Shown here: positions 44,157 through 56,827 of the stretch, in pieces | How positions within the stretch are numbered: position 1 is the first letter of the stretch | How the letters are laid out: every line of letters starts with the position of its first letter | Assembly: GCA_033977485.1 (NCBI GenBank) | Contig: CM066989.1 | Coordinates: forward strand, 31,473,095 to 31,537,094 | Reading direction: 5' to 3' | Length of the DNA: 64,000 nucleotides | DNA from: Hydrangea macrophylla | Lineage: Eukaryota > Streptophyta > Magnoliopsida > Cornales > Hydrangeaceae | Position numbers and translations under genes: made by a program | Notes under the pieces: generated by a model | Databases searched by the model: none | Told to the model about the DNA's origin: nothing | Seen by the model: only the letters and a program-made list of their open reading frames with translations

Positions 44157-47100
44157 TGTGGACACCGGCATTTGGGAGGTGCCCGCCTTTTAGGTTTGAA
44201 ATTATTGTTTTGAAAAGAAAAAGAAAAGGAGGTCTGTCTATTGAAAACAGATACAGAGTTGCCACTTGGTCTTTAAGGAACCAAGAAACCTAATTTTGAC
44301 TCACCCAAACGGATAAAGGGCACCGGCCCTTCATAACCAAAGAACTTGGCTCGGGATTTTGGTACGAGAGAGAAAGGAGCCTTTGTCGCGACTAAAACAC
44401 CCTCAACTCGCCCCGTCTTTCGACGGGCCTCAATTAGCATCCAAATAATCATCTTATACTATGTATGGTTCGACAATTAATACTATGATAGTATATTACA
44501 TCACATAAGAAAATTTGAAATGGAAGATGTAAAGATAAGATATCATTCATAAGATCTAAGCCAAGTATCACATAATGCAAAGTGAAAGATCACACGAATA
44601 AACCTAGGAAAAATCGTCTAATCACATATCAAATGATAAAGTTTTCCTAATCTAAGGGGACTTGAATTGTTCTTGAAACAAATAAATGAAGAAATCGAAA
44701 TATGCTTAGCAAGCTAGTATGATGCATGTTAATCTTTGAGAAAAGAAGACCTCTCAATCCCCGGGACGGATGAGAAAGGATGATTTGATCGAGGGGAAGC
44801 ATGGACGTGTGATCAAATTCATTCCTTATAATCTTCCTAGATTAGGAGTCACAAAAGCCCCAAATCTTTGCATGGATGCAATGTATGTATCTAGAATGTG
44901 CCAAGATTGTAGTGTGTTTTATGTTCGTAGATTCTTAGAATGACTTATAAGTCTAAAATGTGTATGAATGAATGAATATAATCATCATGGGATATGTACA
45001 AATGTAGTATGAACTACTTCCTAAGACATGAGCTAATTTGGAGTACATATAAGCATTAAATCAAAGGATGGAAGTAAAAGTATACTTGCTGTGAATAGTG
45101 GAAAGAACAGTAACATGATCTTTTGGAAATTGAAAAGAGGGGTTAGGAATGTTTTCAAGGCATGATTTTTTATGGAGATCTTCCTTATTGTGTCTAGAAC
45201 ATAACCCAAAAATCCAATCTTTGATAACTATTAAAGATTGAGAGAAATCATATGAACAATGGAGGTCACCCAGAAACAGAATCCGTGCTGTCGACTGAAA
45301 TGTTAGAAAATCTTAGAAAATGAAAACAAAAGATCTAGAGGCCCATATTATACAGAAGTTCCCTAAGACATTGAAGTTCGAGGGAAAAATAAGTTGGGAC
45401 TACTCTTTTTGGAAAAGTTTTCTGTAAAACAAGTTGAAAGTCAACCTAGCTGCTGTGACAGCAGAGGCAAAATGTTTGGAAGGAATGTTTGGGCAAGAAT
45501 GGACCCTTTTCAAGTGCTTCCAAGTCAAGCCAAAAATCATGGATGTTCTATAATGAGTTAGAAAGGCTTTCCAAGTGGTCTTGCATTCATACATTGAGTA
45601 TTGAACTCAAAATAATTCCTTGAAGTTAAATGACTCACTGTTTTGAGAGTTTTGAGAAAAACAAGGTTTATTTCTTGAAATCAAAATGAGGGGTTTTAGA
45701 GGGGGATTTTGAAATGGGGGTTTTGAAAGTATACTTCCAGAACTTGGATGAATATTCTAACCACTTGGAATATCAATTCCTAACTCATTTCAAAAACTTT
45801 CCAAGTATTTGCAAAACATGGTTTTATTTGGAAACGAAACTCAAGAATCTATGGGAGTATGATACATGAGAAGATAGATGATACATGATTTGATATAGCA
45901 TGCTAAAAGTGGTAAAGAACATGCTCATGGGATATGGGTTCATCTAGATACAAGAGAGTGTTGCATCAAAGTGTGAAAGTCAAAAAATGACATGCTGTGA
46001 ATAGTGGACAAACTGTATGCATTACTTTATAACATCATAATGGGAGGTCAAACATGCCTAGGAAAAAGTGAGAAAAATTGTAGAGCCTCCATAGTGTGTC
46101 TAGAATGCACAGAAAAAAAAAAACCAAACCTCAATAGCTATCACAGATTAAAAGAAACAAATCAGAATGTACACATGACTCATAAATAAAAGCTGCACTG
46201 TTGACTGATTTTGTATGATTTTTCATAAATCAAAGAAATGGTTTATGATGACCCATTATGTACCAAACGTTTCCTAGGACACCCGAGTTTCATAATAAAA
46301 AATAGAAAAGATATATGTACAGTGACAAAAACATCCAGAATAAGTGCAAGAAGTCAAGTAAACATTCTGTGAGAACAGAGACAGATTATGAATATGAACT
46401 TCTTAAATCCGAAAATAATACTTTCACATCTCTATAATTGATGGGAAAAATTGGAGACAAACTATGATTTCTTAGGAAGATTTTGCAAGTGGTTTCATCA
46501 TCATAACTCGAGTATTTAATTCAAAACAAATCTTTGAATCTGAACAGCTCACTATTTTGGATCATTCTTGAAGAAAATGGATTTGGGTTTTGGAATAGAG
46601 TTGAGTTCTTGATTAGGGGTTTTGAAAAAGATTTTCAAAGCATGAACCTAAACACTTGAGATGACTATGTGACCACTTAGAATCTCATCCAACCTTGAAT
46701 CATCACAGAACTCCCAATATTACTTGCACAAACATAGTTTTGTTTGAGAATATGACTTCAAGAATACATATGAATGTATTGAAGGTAGAATCATCATCCA
46801 ACAAACATGTCTTTGAGGTCAAGAGCTACTATCCATGAGGATTCACTCTCCTCAAACAACCAAGCTACTATTTTAAAACTCGTTTTAGTACTTTTCACAT
46901 GATGAAGAATGATCTCAGAATTTTCGGGCGAATTTGGACGATTTTGGTCAAACCTTGGTCAAACCTTGGTCAAACCGGTCAGTAGGGACTTTCTGGGAAC
47001 TTCCAGGACTTCCGGGGGTCTCTGGGAGCCGATGATTTCATCTGGTTTTACTTTAAAACTCATTTTATTACTTTTCTTATGACGTAGCGTGTTTTCAGAA

Positions 47101-47272
47101 TATTTGGTTCAAATCTGGGAGTGTTTGGGTTTTTAGGGTTATTTTGGTCATTCTGAGCATTTTGAGAGATAGAACTAACTTCCAGGAGTCCTTTTGAGTT
47201 TTTTTCGATCATTGTGAACCACCAAGCTATGGGTCTCCTAAATCTGATAGCCGACAAAATGGGGTGTCTACA
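44157..47272 (-). repeat. Element C 5' LTR with promoter deletion
   Basis: 3,116 bp; ends as in the 3' LTR. At about 46,861 the sequence jumps from CTCTCCTCAAACAAC to TTTTAAAACTCGTTTTAG, skipping the stretch equivalent to 34,797-35,882 of the 3' LTR, which holds the TATA box and start region. Confidence 0.88.
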
Positions 47273-47277
47273 GGGGG
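47273..47277. repeat. Target site duplication of C, right copy
   Basis: GGGGG, directly after the 5' LTR of C. Confidence 0.8.
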
Positions 47278-50200
47278 TCTTGGTACGAGAGGGGAAGGAG
47301 CCCGAGTAGGACTAAAGCACCCCATCCTCGCCCTACCGAACTGTAGGCCTTGATTTAAATATCCTTATTCTTAATTCATAATAGGTGTTGTTTCCTAAAA
47401 CACACTAGATATTATATACATGGCAAAAAGGACATCTAATGAAAATTATTTCAAGAGATTAAATTAAGTAGAAATCGGATGCATATGCAATACAAGATAG
47501 AGGTATTCTCACAGTGGCTAGTCCTGCCCGGGACTGATGCAAATAAAGGAAAAGTGCCATGATATGCAAACAGGAACATGAAGACTTATTCTACGGGTTG
47601 ACTCAAGCAGAGTCGCAAAAAAGCAAAAGAAAGAAATTGTGTAATACAGTCATGCAACAATCCTAGATAAGATATCTCTAACATATAAGCACATAAATGG
47701 AGGCTATCCTAAAGGAAACATTTCGTTGAAAACAAAGTTGTAAACCTAGAAATTCTAAGAGAATGGTTAGAGATACATGATACATGGGCACTAAGCCACA
47801 TGTAGACGAGGCAAACCCACAAATCGAAGTCTGGATCCACGACTTTCAATTCTCTGCACTAAGACACCAAGGAATACCCAAGCATTGCAAAATACAAGCA
47901 AATAAATGATATGCATGATAAACACGAAGAAGATGTCATCAATCAAATTTCTAGATTGAGCAACCTCTAATGAATCGTATCAAAAGTGATCTTAAACATG
48001 AACTAGGTTAAACTCCTTTTAAAGAAAGTTAGATACATGTCTTAGGGAACCTTTTCAAAAAGTAAGACCTCATTAGCATTTTTGAAGTTCAAGAAATTAG
48101 AGTTTTGGGAACAGTGGATCAGGATTGTCCACTGTTCTTGTAAAAATCATAATTAATTCCAAAAAAATAATGTGAAGCTCTATTTGGTGTCAAAAGAAAT
48201 CTATTTCATTGTAGTTTATGACAAAAAATAATTCCATGGACATTTCATGAACATAAGGTCTCTGAAAAACTATTTTAACTAGACTCTATTCTTTTGGAAA
48301 TTTGGTATCATTTGACAAAGGAATTCAAGACATAATAGAAGTTCATCAATTTATCCTAGTTGACTTCTAAACCAAGTTTTATTCATCAATTATTGTTGAG
48401 TGATCAAGGTAAGACCATTTTGTATACATAATCATGATTGTAGTTAAACTTAGAAAATTCCAGAATAGTTTTATCAACTTCAAGCACCTAGAAAATGATC
48501 TTAACTTGATCGTATGCTCACGCTTTTGCATCGGTATATAGATACATGACTTAGGAATCATCCCCAAAAAGCGGATCATCGGACTATTGTAGATTTTCTG
48601 AAATTTCAGCACAATGAGACCATGTTCAAATCTGTCAACCGATTTCTCAACAATTTCTAAAAATAGTATATGGATCCGAATGATTCTCAAAATGGATCGA
48701 ATGAAAGCTATTTCATCAAAGTATACCCAGAAAATTTGAAATCCATCAAACTATGGGTTTTGATGGACCAAATCATATGGACAAAACCAATCTGTTTTGC
48801 TGAAATGTAGCTAATTCATTTTAGAGTGTGAGGAAAACATCTTAGGTGTTTGTTTAAGTTCATTATAGAGATCAAACTCATGGATCAACTTGATTGTCAT
48901 AATTTCCAATCAATTTAGCCCTCAAATTCTATGAAGAACTTTAGATCATGGATCAAAGGGACTTACAAATATCCTATTGGAGATGAAATTCAATAGGAAT
49001 TCTAAGTAATAGGATTAATCAAGAGAAAGGTATGAACATATGAATCATCCTTCTCATAGATCATACTTCCAAACCATCATAGAATTCAAAGTAGGTGTAT
49101 ATATAATCATGTATGCATGGATCTAAACTACATAGAAGAATGAAATCAAAATTCAATCTCTAATTATGAATTATCAACAAAATCAAGGAAGACTTGGATC
49201 TAGCTATATGAGTGTGTGAAGAACAAGAGAGTAAGAAGATGAGTGTTCTAATAAAGAAAACAAATCTAAACTAGATCCAAGTCTTATAGGTCTATATATA
49301 GAAGTAAGAATTAGAGATGAATTATGATGTTTACTACTTGGAGGATTCTCAATTATGTATTCAAAGTTGATTTAAAGGATCGACTTTTTCAAGTGTTCTT
49401 CAATCACTCATCCATGGTGGAAGTTAAAGGAGGCAATTGATGTCAAGTTTAATCTCCAATTCTCCAATCTCATTATCTTAAGATTAGTTTTAAGGGAATT
49501 CCATTCACAATTCATTATTCTCTCTCTAGAAATCTCTTGAATTCAAAGTATATTCTTATATCTCTTGTAAGTATATTCCCTTATATTCCCTTCTATATCT
49601 TCATGTTGTTCTTGTATCAAAGATGATCTCATATAGATCTATATATAAAGTTTGATAAACTTAACTCTTAAGTTTCAGGGTTAAAGAGAGATTTTAAAGA
49701 TCAGAAAAGGGTTAAAATTGCCATTTCAGTGCCTAAACGCAGTTTCTGGCCAATTTCCTCGCAATGGGAAGCCTCTAGAAGGGTCTGGAACTCAAAAAGC
49801 TAGATGGAGGGGGAACATGTGAGGTGGCAGCTTAGGTGGGACCCGCTACACCACTTATGGGACCCGCCATTTACTATTCTTGATCCTCTAGTTGCCTTCA
49901 TGTCCTGTTTCAAAAATTACGTGCACTGCTTTTTCAAATTTTTGTAAAAATGCTTTTTGGTGTCGAAAATCGTCTGTTTACATATCGTTGGAAATCTGTC
50001 GAGTTGAATTTCAGTATAAAAATATTCCAGGAGGATTTGAAATGAGATTTGAAGCTCAATTGAAGTCCGGAAGGCCTCTGGAACTTTTGTCGTCCTTGTG
50101 AAATCGTACTTCTTTTCCAAAATTACTTTTCAGTGTGCATCGATTTTGAGTTTTTCTTTGAAATTGAGTCTCTGAATACCTAGAATACTGTGTTTAGAAC

Positions 50201-50428
50201 ATTTCATGTTCATATAAGCCTGAGTGAATAACAATTCTAAGATGATTTTGACAAAATCGGGATTTCATGTTGGAAAAGGGCTTTTCTGAGCTTGAAGTTA
50301 CTTTTCGAAGTTCGATCTTTTGATTGTGTGGACTCCAATACCTTCGATGGGGTACTTTTCATCATCGAATTATCCAAGACGTTGTACACCCTAAATCCTA
50401 TCAGTGTGGTCAAAATTGGGTGTCTACA
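47278..50428 (-). repeat. LTR D, right part
   Basis: Begins TCTTGGTACGAGAGGGGAAG (continuing the left part) and ends at the LTR start TGTAGACACCCAATTTTGAC (50,428). TATA-like CTATATATAGA around 49,291-49,301 on the minus strand. Diverged from B, C and H but of the same layout. Together with the left part about 3.4 kb. No gene; the small frames (48,379-48,690 and others) show no family resemblance. Confidence 0.8.
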
Positions 50429-50445
50429 GTTTGCCCCTCTTTGGC
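50429..50445 (-). promoter_or_regulatory. Element D polypurine tract
   Basis: In element sense GCCAAAGAGGGGCAAAC, identical to C, adjoining the LTR D start. Confidence 0.85.
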
Positions 50446-50859
50446 AGAGCTTGTTGTGAACAACGTGAACTGCAAGTGAGTGTCAAAGCCAGAAGGCACC
50501 CAATAACCATCCTGAGAGGTTTTAGGAAAAACAAAAAGTCCATAAAAATAAAAAAATTCAAAATCTGGGAAAATCAATAAATTACGAAATCAAGAATGCA
50601 ATGCAATGTTGGGTAGATGCTGCTAAATTGAGGTTACAGCTAGTCGTACTCCGCTGGAGGTGCCTACGTATCATTTCCAAGAATCAGATCAGGACATAGC
50701 TCAACTGCACGAGAAGATGAAGAACACAAAAAAACAACAATACAGATGAAATGCTCCTATCCTAGGATGTTGATGTAGTATACAAATGTGGATGTACAAG
50801 TGCTAGAGGAATCGTCCTCAAGGGTTCTAGATGCAGGATCTAATGCAAAGAATGCAACA

Positions 50860-50875
50860 TCTCTCTCTCTCTCTC

Positions 50876-50917
<42 letters not shown>
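50860..50917. repeat. (CT)n microsatellite
   Basis: Alternating CT run with two small interruptions. Confidence 0.95.
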
Positions 50918-50918
<1 letters not shown>

Positions 50919-50999
50919 GACGGCAAAATTATTATTATTTTTTTTTATGATGCTTTCATGATCTTTATATGAAGTAGAGGGTGTTTATATTCTTTGGAT

Positions 51000-51910
51000 A
51001 ATCTATAGAGGTTGCGTGATTATCTTCGATGATAAGCAGAGGCTGAGACTGAGGGTTCGTCTTTGACAATAAGCAGAGGCTGAGACTAAGGGATCGTCTT
51101 TGACGATAAGAAGAGGCTGAGACTGAAGGATTTTCTTTAGTGATTTTTGGTATGATTCTCAAATGCAGAGGTCATCTCCTTTTGATGACTTCAAATGTTG
51201 AGGATGTCCCCTAATGATGACTTTCGAAAGTAGAGGGTGTATCGTTATAATGACATTCAGAAGTAGAGAGCATCTCCAAACGACGACTTTCAAATGTAGA
51301 AAGTGTATTCATATGATGGTTTTGTAGAGGGCGTTTCCAAACAACAACTTTCAAAGGTAGAGGGAAGCTCCTTATGATGACTTTGTAGAAGATGTCTCCT
51401 TACGACGACTTTCTAATGTAGAGGGCATCTCCTTACGACGGCTTTCAAAGGTAGAGGGCATCTCCATATGATGACTTCGTAGAGGGCATCTCCTTACGAT
51501 GATTTTTTGAAGTAGAAGGCATCTCCTTACGATGACTTTGTGAAGTAGAGGGCGTCTCCTTATGATGACTTTTGATGTAGAGGGCATCTCCTTATGACGG
51601 CTTTCAAGGGTAGAGGGCATCTCTATATGATGACTTCGTAGAGGACGTCTTCTTACAATGACTTTCTGAAATACAGGGCATCTCCTTACAATGACTTTGT
51701 CAAGTAGAGGGCTTCTCCTTATGACGACTTTCTGATGTAGAGGACATCTCCTTACGATGGCTTTCAAGAGTAGAGGGCATCTCCATATGATGACTTCGTA
51801 GAGGGCGTCTCCTTACGACGACTTTCTGAAATGTTGATGGCGTTCAAACGATGGCTCTTAAAAGTTGAGGGCATCTCCAAACTACAACTTTCAAAATTTG
51901 ATGGCGTCTC
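51000..51910. repeat. Tandem arrays in D 3' UTR
   Basis: Three ~44-bp units around AAGCAGAGGCTGAGACT (51,034-51,130), then about twenty units of 35-45 bp around GTAGAGGGCATCTCCTTACG with ATGATGACTT (51,175-51,910). A higher-order pattern repeats about every 190 bp. The 131-codon minus-strand frame (51,372-51,767) is an artefact of the array. Confidence 0.9.
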
Positions 51911-54590
51911 CTTACGATAGCATTTTAGTAGATGCTTCTACTAGCTCAATCGATCCAACATTTCTTCTGAATAAAGGTACAACAGATGTTAATTCAAAAG
52001 TGTTCACAGATCCATCTCTGAAGGTTGACAAGTGCCAATTTCTTGTGAAACAACTGATTAGCGAATACCCATTCTGATTCATAGATTCTTGAGATATACC
52101 CTTCTTCTTAAGGCAGTTTCGATTTGCCGATTCTGAAATATACCCTCCCTCTTGAGGTAATATTTGGATGATGTCTGAAAGTTCTTTACTGGGGAGATTT
52201 CTAGAATTCTAAGATGCGAGATCTTAACAAGCCCTCAAAAAAAGCAAGTTCTGCGTATATTCTTATGTAAGAGAGGCAAGGGCTCATATTCTGGAAGCTC
52301 TGTTGATTCAAGATCTGAGACTCATATTGGTGCTTTGACTAGCTCATGCACGTTGGGTTCATTCTGACCTTTCTTGAATATCTTGACCCCGGTTTGAAGA
52401 TTATGTCTTCCGATTTTCCATTCTAAATCAATCCAGTTTCTCATCAACCACTTGATTCTTCCACTTAACGCTTCATTTTGATCATGATTGATTGATGTAA
52501 TAGCCGTGTTTGGAACTTCTGCTCGTATCCACCTTTGGATTCTCTTAAAAGTTTGCAATTCATTATGGATCACTCTAGATTTACACACTCGAGATCACGA
52601 TGACAGACTAGACCACGATAGAGGTTGACAGACATTAACACAGGAAAATGTCATTGTTGAAATAGAAGTTTAGTGGAGAAAACCCAATTTTCCCTAACTT
52701 AATGTGCATTTGTCATGTTTGACGTATCTCTTTACTTTTTATGTGCACTTCTCATCTTAGTGTGATAATACTCGGCTGATAAAGTAATGCTTTGAAAATG
52801 CTCCATATGGATCTCAATCAATCCTTTGATTTTTCTGAATTGTGCTTTGAATTAGTGCCTTAGCTTATAGAATAAGAGATGATTCATTTCAAATGTTTTC
52901 AAAGATGTACTTGACGGCTCAGGATTCGCTTATAATGTGAAAGGGGGTACAGGTGAACGATGTTTGCCCCTAGTTAATGGGGATAAAATAAAAGCTTGGG
53001 CAAACACAATTTACCCCAAGTATGGCAATGATATCTTTGAGGTTCTGGGCAAACTGAAAGTTTGCCCCTAGTTTGCAAGGGTCAGGGACCGAGAGCCAAA
53101 AAAGCTCGCCTACTTATCCCCAAGTGGGAGTCAGCTCAAAAGTAGTTTGGCCAATTCTTTAAAAGAAGGTATTTGAGATATGGCTGAGTATTTCAGGAGC
53201 AGTGACCGAACCGAGTAGGTTTCCTATGAATCCCTAAGTGGGAATCAGGCCAAATGTAGTTCCTCAAAGGCTGGAGGTTTTGAAAGAGCAAGGATTCAAG
53301 AATTGGGGGGCTTTTCAAGCCATGTCATCAGACAGATTTTTTGAAGCAGGTCACTTGTGGTAGCGTTGAAAGAAACTAAACTACCTCTCCTCTTTTTTTT
53401 CTTTTTTTTTTCTTCTTTCTTTTTCGTTGTCTTTGACGGTTGATTCTTTTCACCTTATCACTAGCCAGCCAATTTTACATCTCTCATCATACATTACACA
53501 TGTTTTCAGAGCAAGATTAGTCCTTTAAATCTTTAGGCTTACTTTAAGAAATTACAAATCAAAGCTTTAGGATAATTCATGTTCCCGATTTCTCGATCTT
53601 CTTCATTCTCCTTCCTCTTCTTCTCTTCTTTCTTTTCCTTTTTCTCTAATGTTTTGACTGGCTAGGATCAGGTTCTTGAAAATAACACGCAAAATTTTCT
53701 TTTTTTTATGCTCTAACTTTGCCTACGCGTGCTTTCGGGTTTTCATCCTAGCGAGCTTCTTCTTATTCTTTTTTGTGCTCTAACTTTTGCCTAGGTGCCC
53801 TTTTGGGTTTTCATCCTAGCGAGCTTCTTTTTTAGAGAAGTAGTTCATTTGAAATGTTTGGCTACCATCAAGGACAAAGTGTACATGGCTTGCAGTTAGA
53901 CAGGTTTGAATGGCTCATTTTTTTAGGCTCAAGATTTTGAAATGGGAAGATCAAGGAATTAAGCTAGTCCTGAGTTACTATCAAGCATATCTTTTCAAGA
54001 TTTAAGCAAAAGCATCTCAAGATTCTTAAAGTAAGACTAATCAATTCTTAGATTTCTTCGGCATCAGCGCAAAATCAACTTTGATCCTTTCAGGAATCTT
54101 TTCAACGCAAAAAATTTATCAACGGAGTATTTTTCACAATAATCAGAGAAGTGACATTTTCAGCTTAGTGATTCTTTCATTCATGACAAGGTGTATTAGA
54201 TCCAGAAAATCAAGATTTCATTCCATTACTAAGAAAGAGAAGGATTACAGTACTCGACATAGACTCAAACATAAGTTAACGATAGACAGACTCGACAACA
54301 AGACTCAAAACTGATTGGACTTGATCTCAAGTGGAGCGTCACTGTGATTTACTTTTTTTTAAGAGCATCCATATCGGCTTTAATAGCAACAGTTCCAAAC
54401 ACCATCATTCAATCATTTATTTCTAAGCTTCATGCTCTCTATATTGCCTTTTCTTATGTCTTCACTGAATCTGGCTTTGTCTCTCGATCACCCTCTGGAT
54501 TTCTAGAACATACTAATCCGATAAATTGATAGAAGCGGGAATCCGTGGACAAGGTGCCGCAATCCACTCATGCAATGCTGTGGTGAAAGC
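51911..54590 (-). other. Element D 3' UTR, gene-proximal part
   Basis: Parallels C 39,731-42,042: TTTGCCCCTAGTT units (52,960-53,070), module copies at 53,105-53,150 and 53,217-53,263, CTAGCGAGCTTC units (53,745-53,830), and T runs. Frames at 51,865-52,077 and 52,322-52,588 resemble nothing I know. Confidence 0.6.
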
Positions 54591-55440
54591 AGTAATCGAT
54601 GAATATCGTAGAATTGAATCTCTCATAATCCCGATGGCATCCTTAGAAGTGTCCTGTCTATAGCCATACTGCCTGGCTACTCAATTTGGGATGGAAAAAG
54701 TGGTAGCCTGTAAACCAAGAAGCCATATCCCGCTTCACCCTGGAAATCTAACAGTAATTGAACAATAGTCCCACCGGGAGCAGACCCAGCGGATGTCCTC
54801 AGTGGTGAGACCACTTAGCCAAATGAACGAAACTTTTGAATTGCTGAAAAATCTTCGTACTTGCCTCTGATCCAAAGAAGGGATCCTACAAAGACCGCGA
54901 GGGTAGACCAATAAACTGAGTCGCTTAAGAAGCTAAGTTTGCAGCACTAAAGGGGCACCAGAAAGGAGTATTATCCCATCAGCATGTACCTAATCAAAAC
55001 CCATTAGAGTTTCTGCTAGGGCCAACATCATAGGGTTTTGTCGAGAATGAAGTCCACAAGCAACTGGTATGAGGGCATGAGATGAAGAAGAAAACAGGAA
55101 GTGTGAAATCATAGCCAATGTCAAGGCACCCCATCCAGATATGGAAGGAGAACAACTGAGGTGCGATGATAGGTCCTTTACATATCCATCCTGAATGGTG
55201 GGAAGGATCAGATCGAAGTAAGGGCTGAAATCAAGAATGGCACTGAACTCCTCAAATAGTGGTGAGATCTCCTGATGTCCAAACCGAAATACATGGAATT
55301 TTGGATCCCAACATCGAATGGCGACACGCATAATATCTTCTTCAAATTTCACAGTTCTCAGCTGAAAGAGAGTACTAAGGCCAAAATATCTTAAATGTAG
55401 ATGATCAATACCGGTGACCTCATCCATCCATGAAAAAAGA
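54590..55440 (-). pseudogene. Extra ORF with plant-mobile-domain-like sequence
   Basis: Best frame 54,990-55,427 (145 codons): LHLRYFGLSTLFQL, RVAIRCWDPKFHVFRFGHQE, ISPLFEEFSAILDFSP, SGWGALTLAMISHFLFSSS, LALAETLMGFD. After a stop the similarity-like wording goes on in shifted frames to about 54,600 (LCRIPSLDQRQVRRFF, RWDYCSITVRF). WDP...HVFRFG...E-ISP..EEF is the wording of the plant mobile domain and of the extra ORFs of Tat/Ogre elements upstream of gag; its place just inside the leader fits. Function of these ORFs is unknown. Assignment is from memory of wording and should be treated as moderate. Confidence 0.6.
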
Positions 55441-56827
55441 GCTTGGGAATCAGACGAGCCATCTGTCCGTAACGTTACTTCTTTCTACTGAAATCAGGGA
55501 GGTCCCTACCTTCTATTTAGGGATTTTCAAGTAATCAGGTATCTTTATTGCAAAAGAATTTCAAAAGAATGATATTCAAAAAAGTGGATGGAAAATCAGA
55601 GATGGAAAATCATTTTCTTTTTCAAAAACATTTTCTAAAATCAAAGAAATCTTTCTAAAAAAGTCACTTCAAGTTTCAAAATTCTGAGGAAAACAAATCT
55701 TTTCTTTTCGAAAGTATATTAGAGGCGTCGCACTCATGAGTCGTATATGCAATGCTCGTGTAGTGTATGTAATGCAGATGAAATGCAATCTAATCTAAAT
55801 GCAATGCACCTTAATCTAGCTTAGACCTAACATATCAGCACATAAACACATAAGATTCCTTGAGTATGCAAATCACCTTACTAATCCAATCATTATCCAA
55901 GGATTTTTAGCTTTGAAATTCTTGATGGCTCAGGTTTACAAAATTGAATTTTTCATGAAAATCTTGAAAGAAAGGGGGAGATTTGTAATTTTCAAAAGTA
56001 CTTTTAAACCATCAATGCCTGAGGTGTGAAATCATGATTCTTGAAAACCAAGGTAAGGATTTTGAAATTCTAAAATCTGAGAGGAGAAATTAAAATCGAA
56101 TTGTCAAAGTGTAAAATCATGATTTTTGAAAACCAAGGTAGGAATTTTTAATTTTTCTAAAATCTAGGGAGAATTTGGAAGGATATTGTGAAAGTGAATT
56201 TTAAAGCGAATTTTCAAAAGGGATATTCCCAGAATTTTCAAAAGACTTGGGTTTTTCAAAGAAGTGCTTTTATTTTCAAAATTTTCAAAAATCGTACTCG
56301 AATAATGATTGTATGTTCGAATAAAGTCCATACTACCCTAGAGGAATCTACCATACAAGGTTTGATGACGCCTTTGCATACACGTCCTCATCATCCACAT
56401 AATCCCTTACGGGCAAATACAGATAATTCATCACATTGTCCTAATCAAAGATGATAATCAAGATCCTAATTGAAGGGTTCTACAAAAACTACATGCAAAG
56501 GTCAGGTTTTAGTCACATAAAGGGTCCATTAGCAAGCTCAGAGGTGTGGGTAACCGCTTCCCCGAGGGTGTGTCATTCACACATGGGCTCTGTATACCGC
56601 ACGCAGTACAAGGCTAACAGTGACTACATGCTACCAAAGTCTCTTGACAAATGGAGGAAAGGAGGGCATCTACACTCAAGGCGATGGTCTCAAGCAGTCG
56701 TGGTTAAAGAACAATGCAAGTGCAAATGCAGGCAGAAACAAAACGATTATCGAATTAATAACAAGGATATTTATTGGCTCAAGTCAAACCCTCGAAAAAC
56801 AAGAAACCATAAGTTTCATGTTCAAAT
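55441..56827 (-). other. Element D leader
   Basis: Non-coding. 56,360-56,560 resembles the C leader (CACATTGTCCTA, ATGCAAAGG(C/T)..GGTTTAGTCA, AGGGTCC), diverged elsewhere. Plus-strand frames (56,188-56,976) are antisense to it. Confidence 0.6.

Larger units (their letters stand above)
32092..47272 (-). mobile_element. Element C: complete but non-autonomous Tat-type element
   Basis: 15.2 kb on the minus strand with two LTRs, a primer site, a leader, a single Gag-type frame, a long 3' UTR with two tandem arrays, a polypurine tract, and a 5-bp target duplication. No protease, RT, RNase H or integrase. LTRs are near-identical by eye (a 186-base stretch at 33,940 and 46,004 encodes the same 61 residues), so insertion is fairly recent. 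It interrupts LTR D. Confidence 0.88.

Noticed and set aside
32092..47272. Two separate solo LTRs instead of one element
   Set aside because: Both LTRs face the same way, have matching ends and a shared GGGGG duplication, and a primer site and polypurine tract adjoin the correct LTRs.
51372..51767. 131-codon minus-strand ORF rich in Arg/Ser repeats
   Set aside because: Artefact of the D 3' UTR array.
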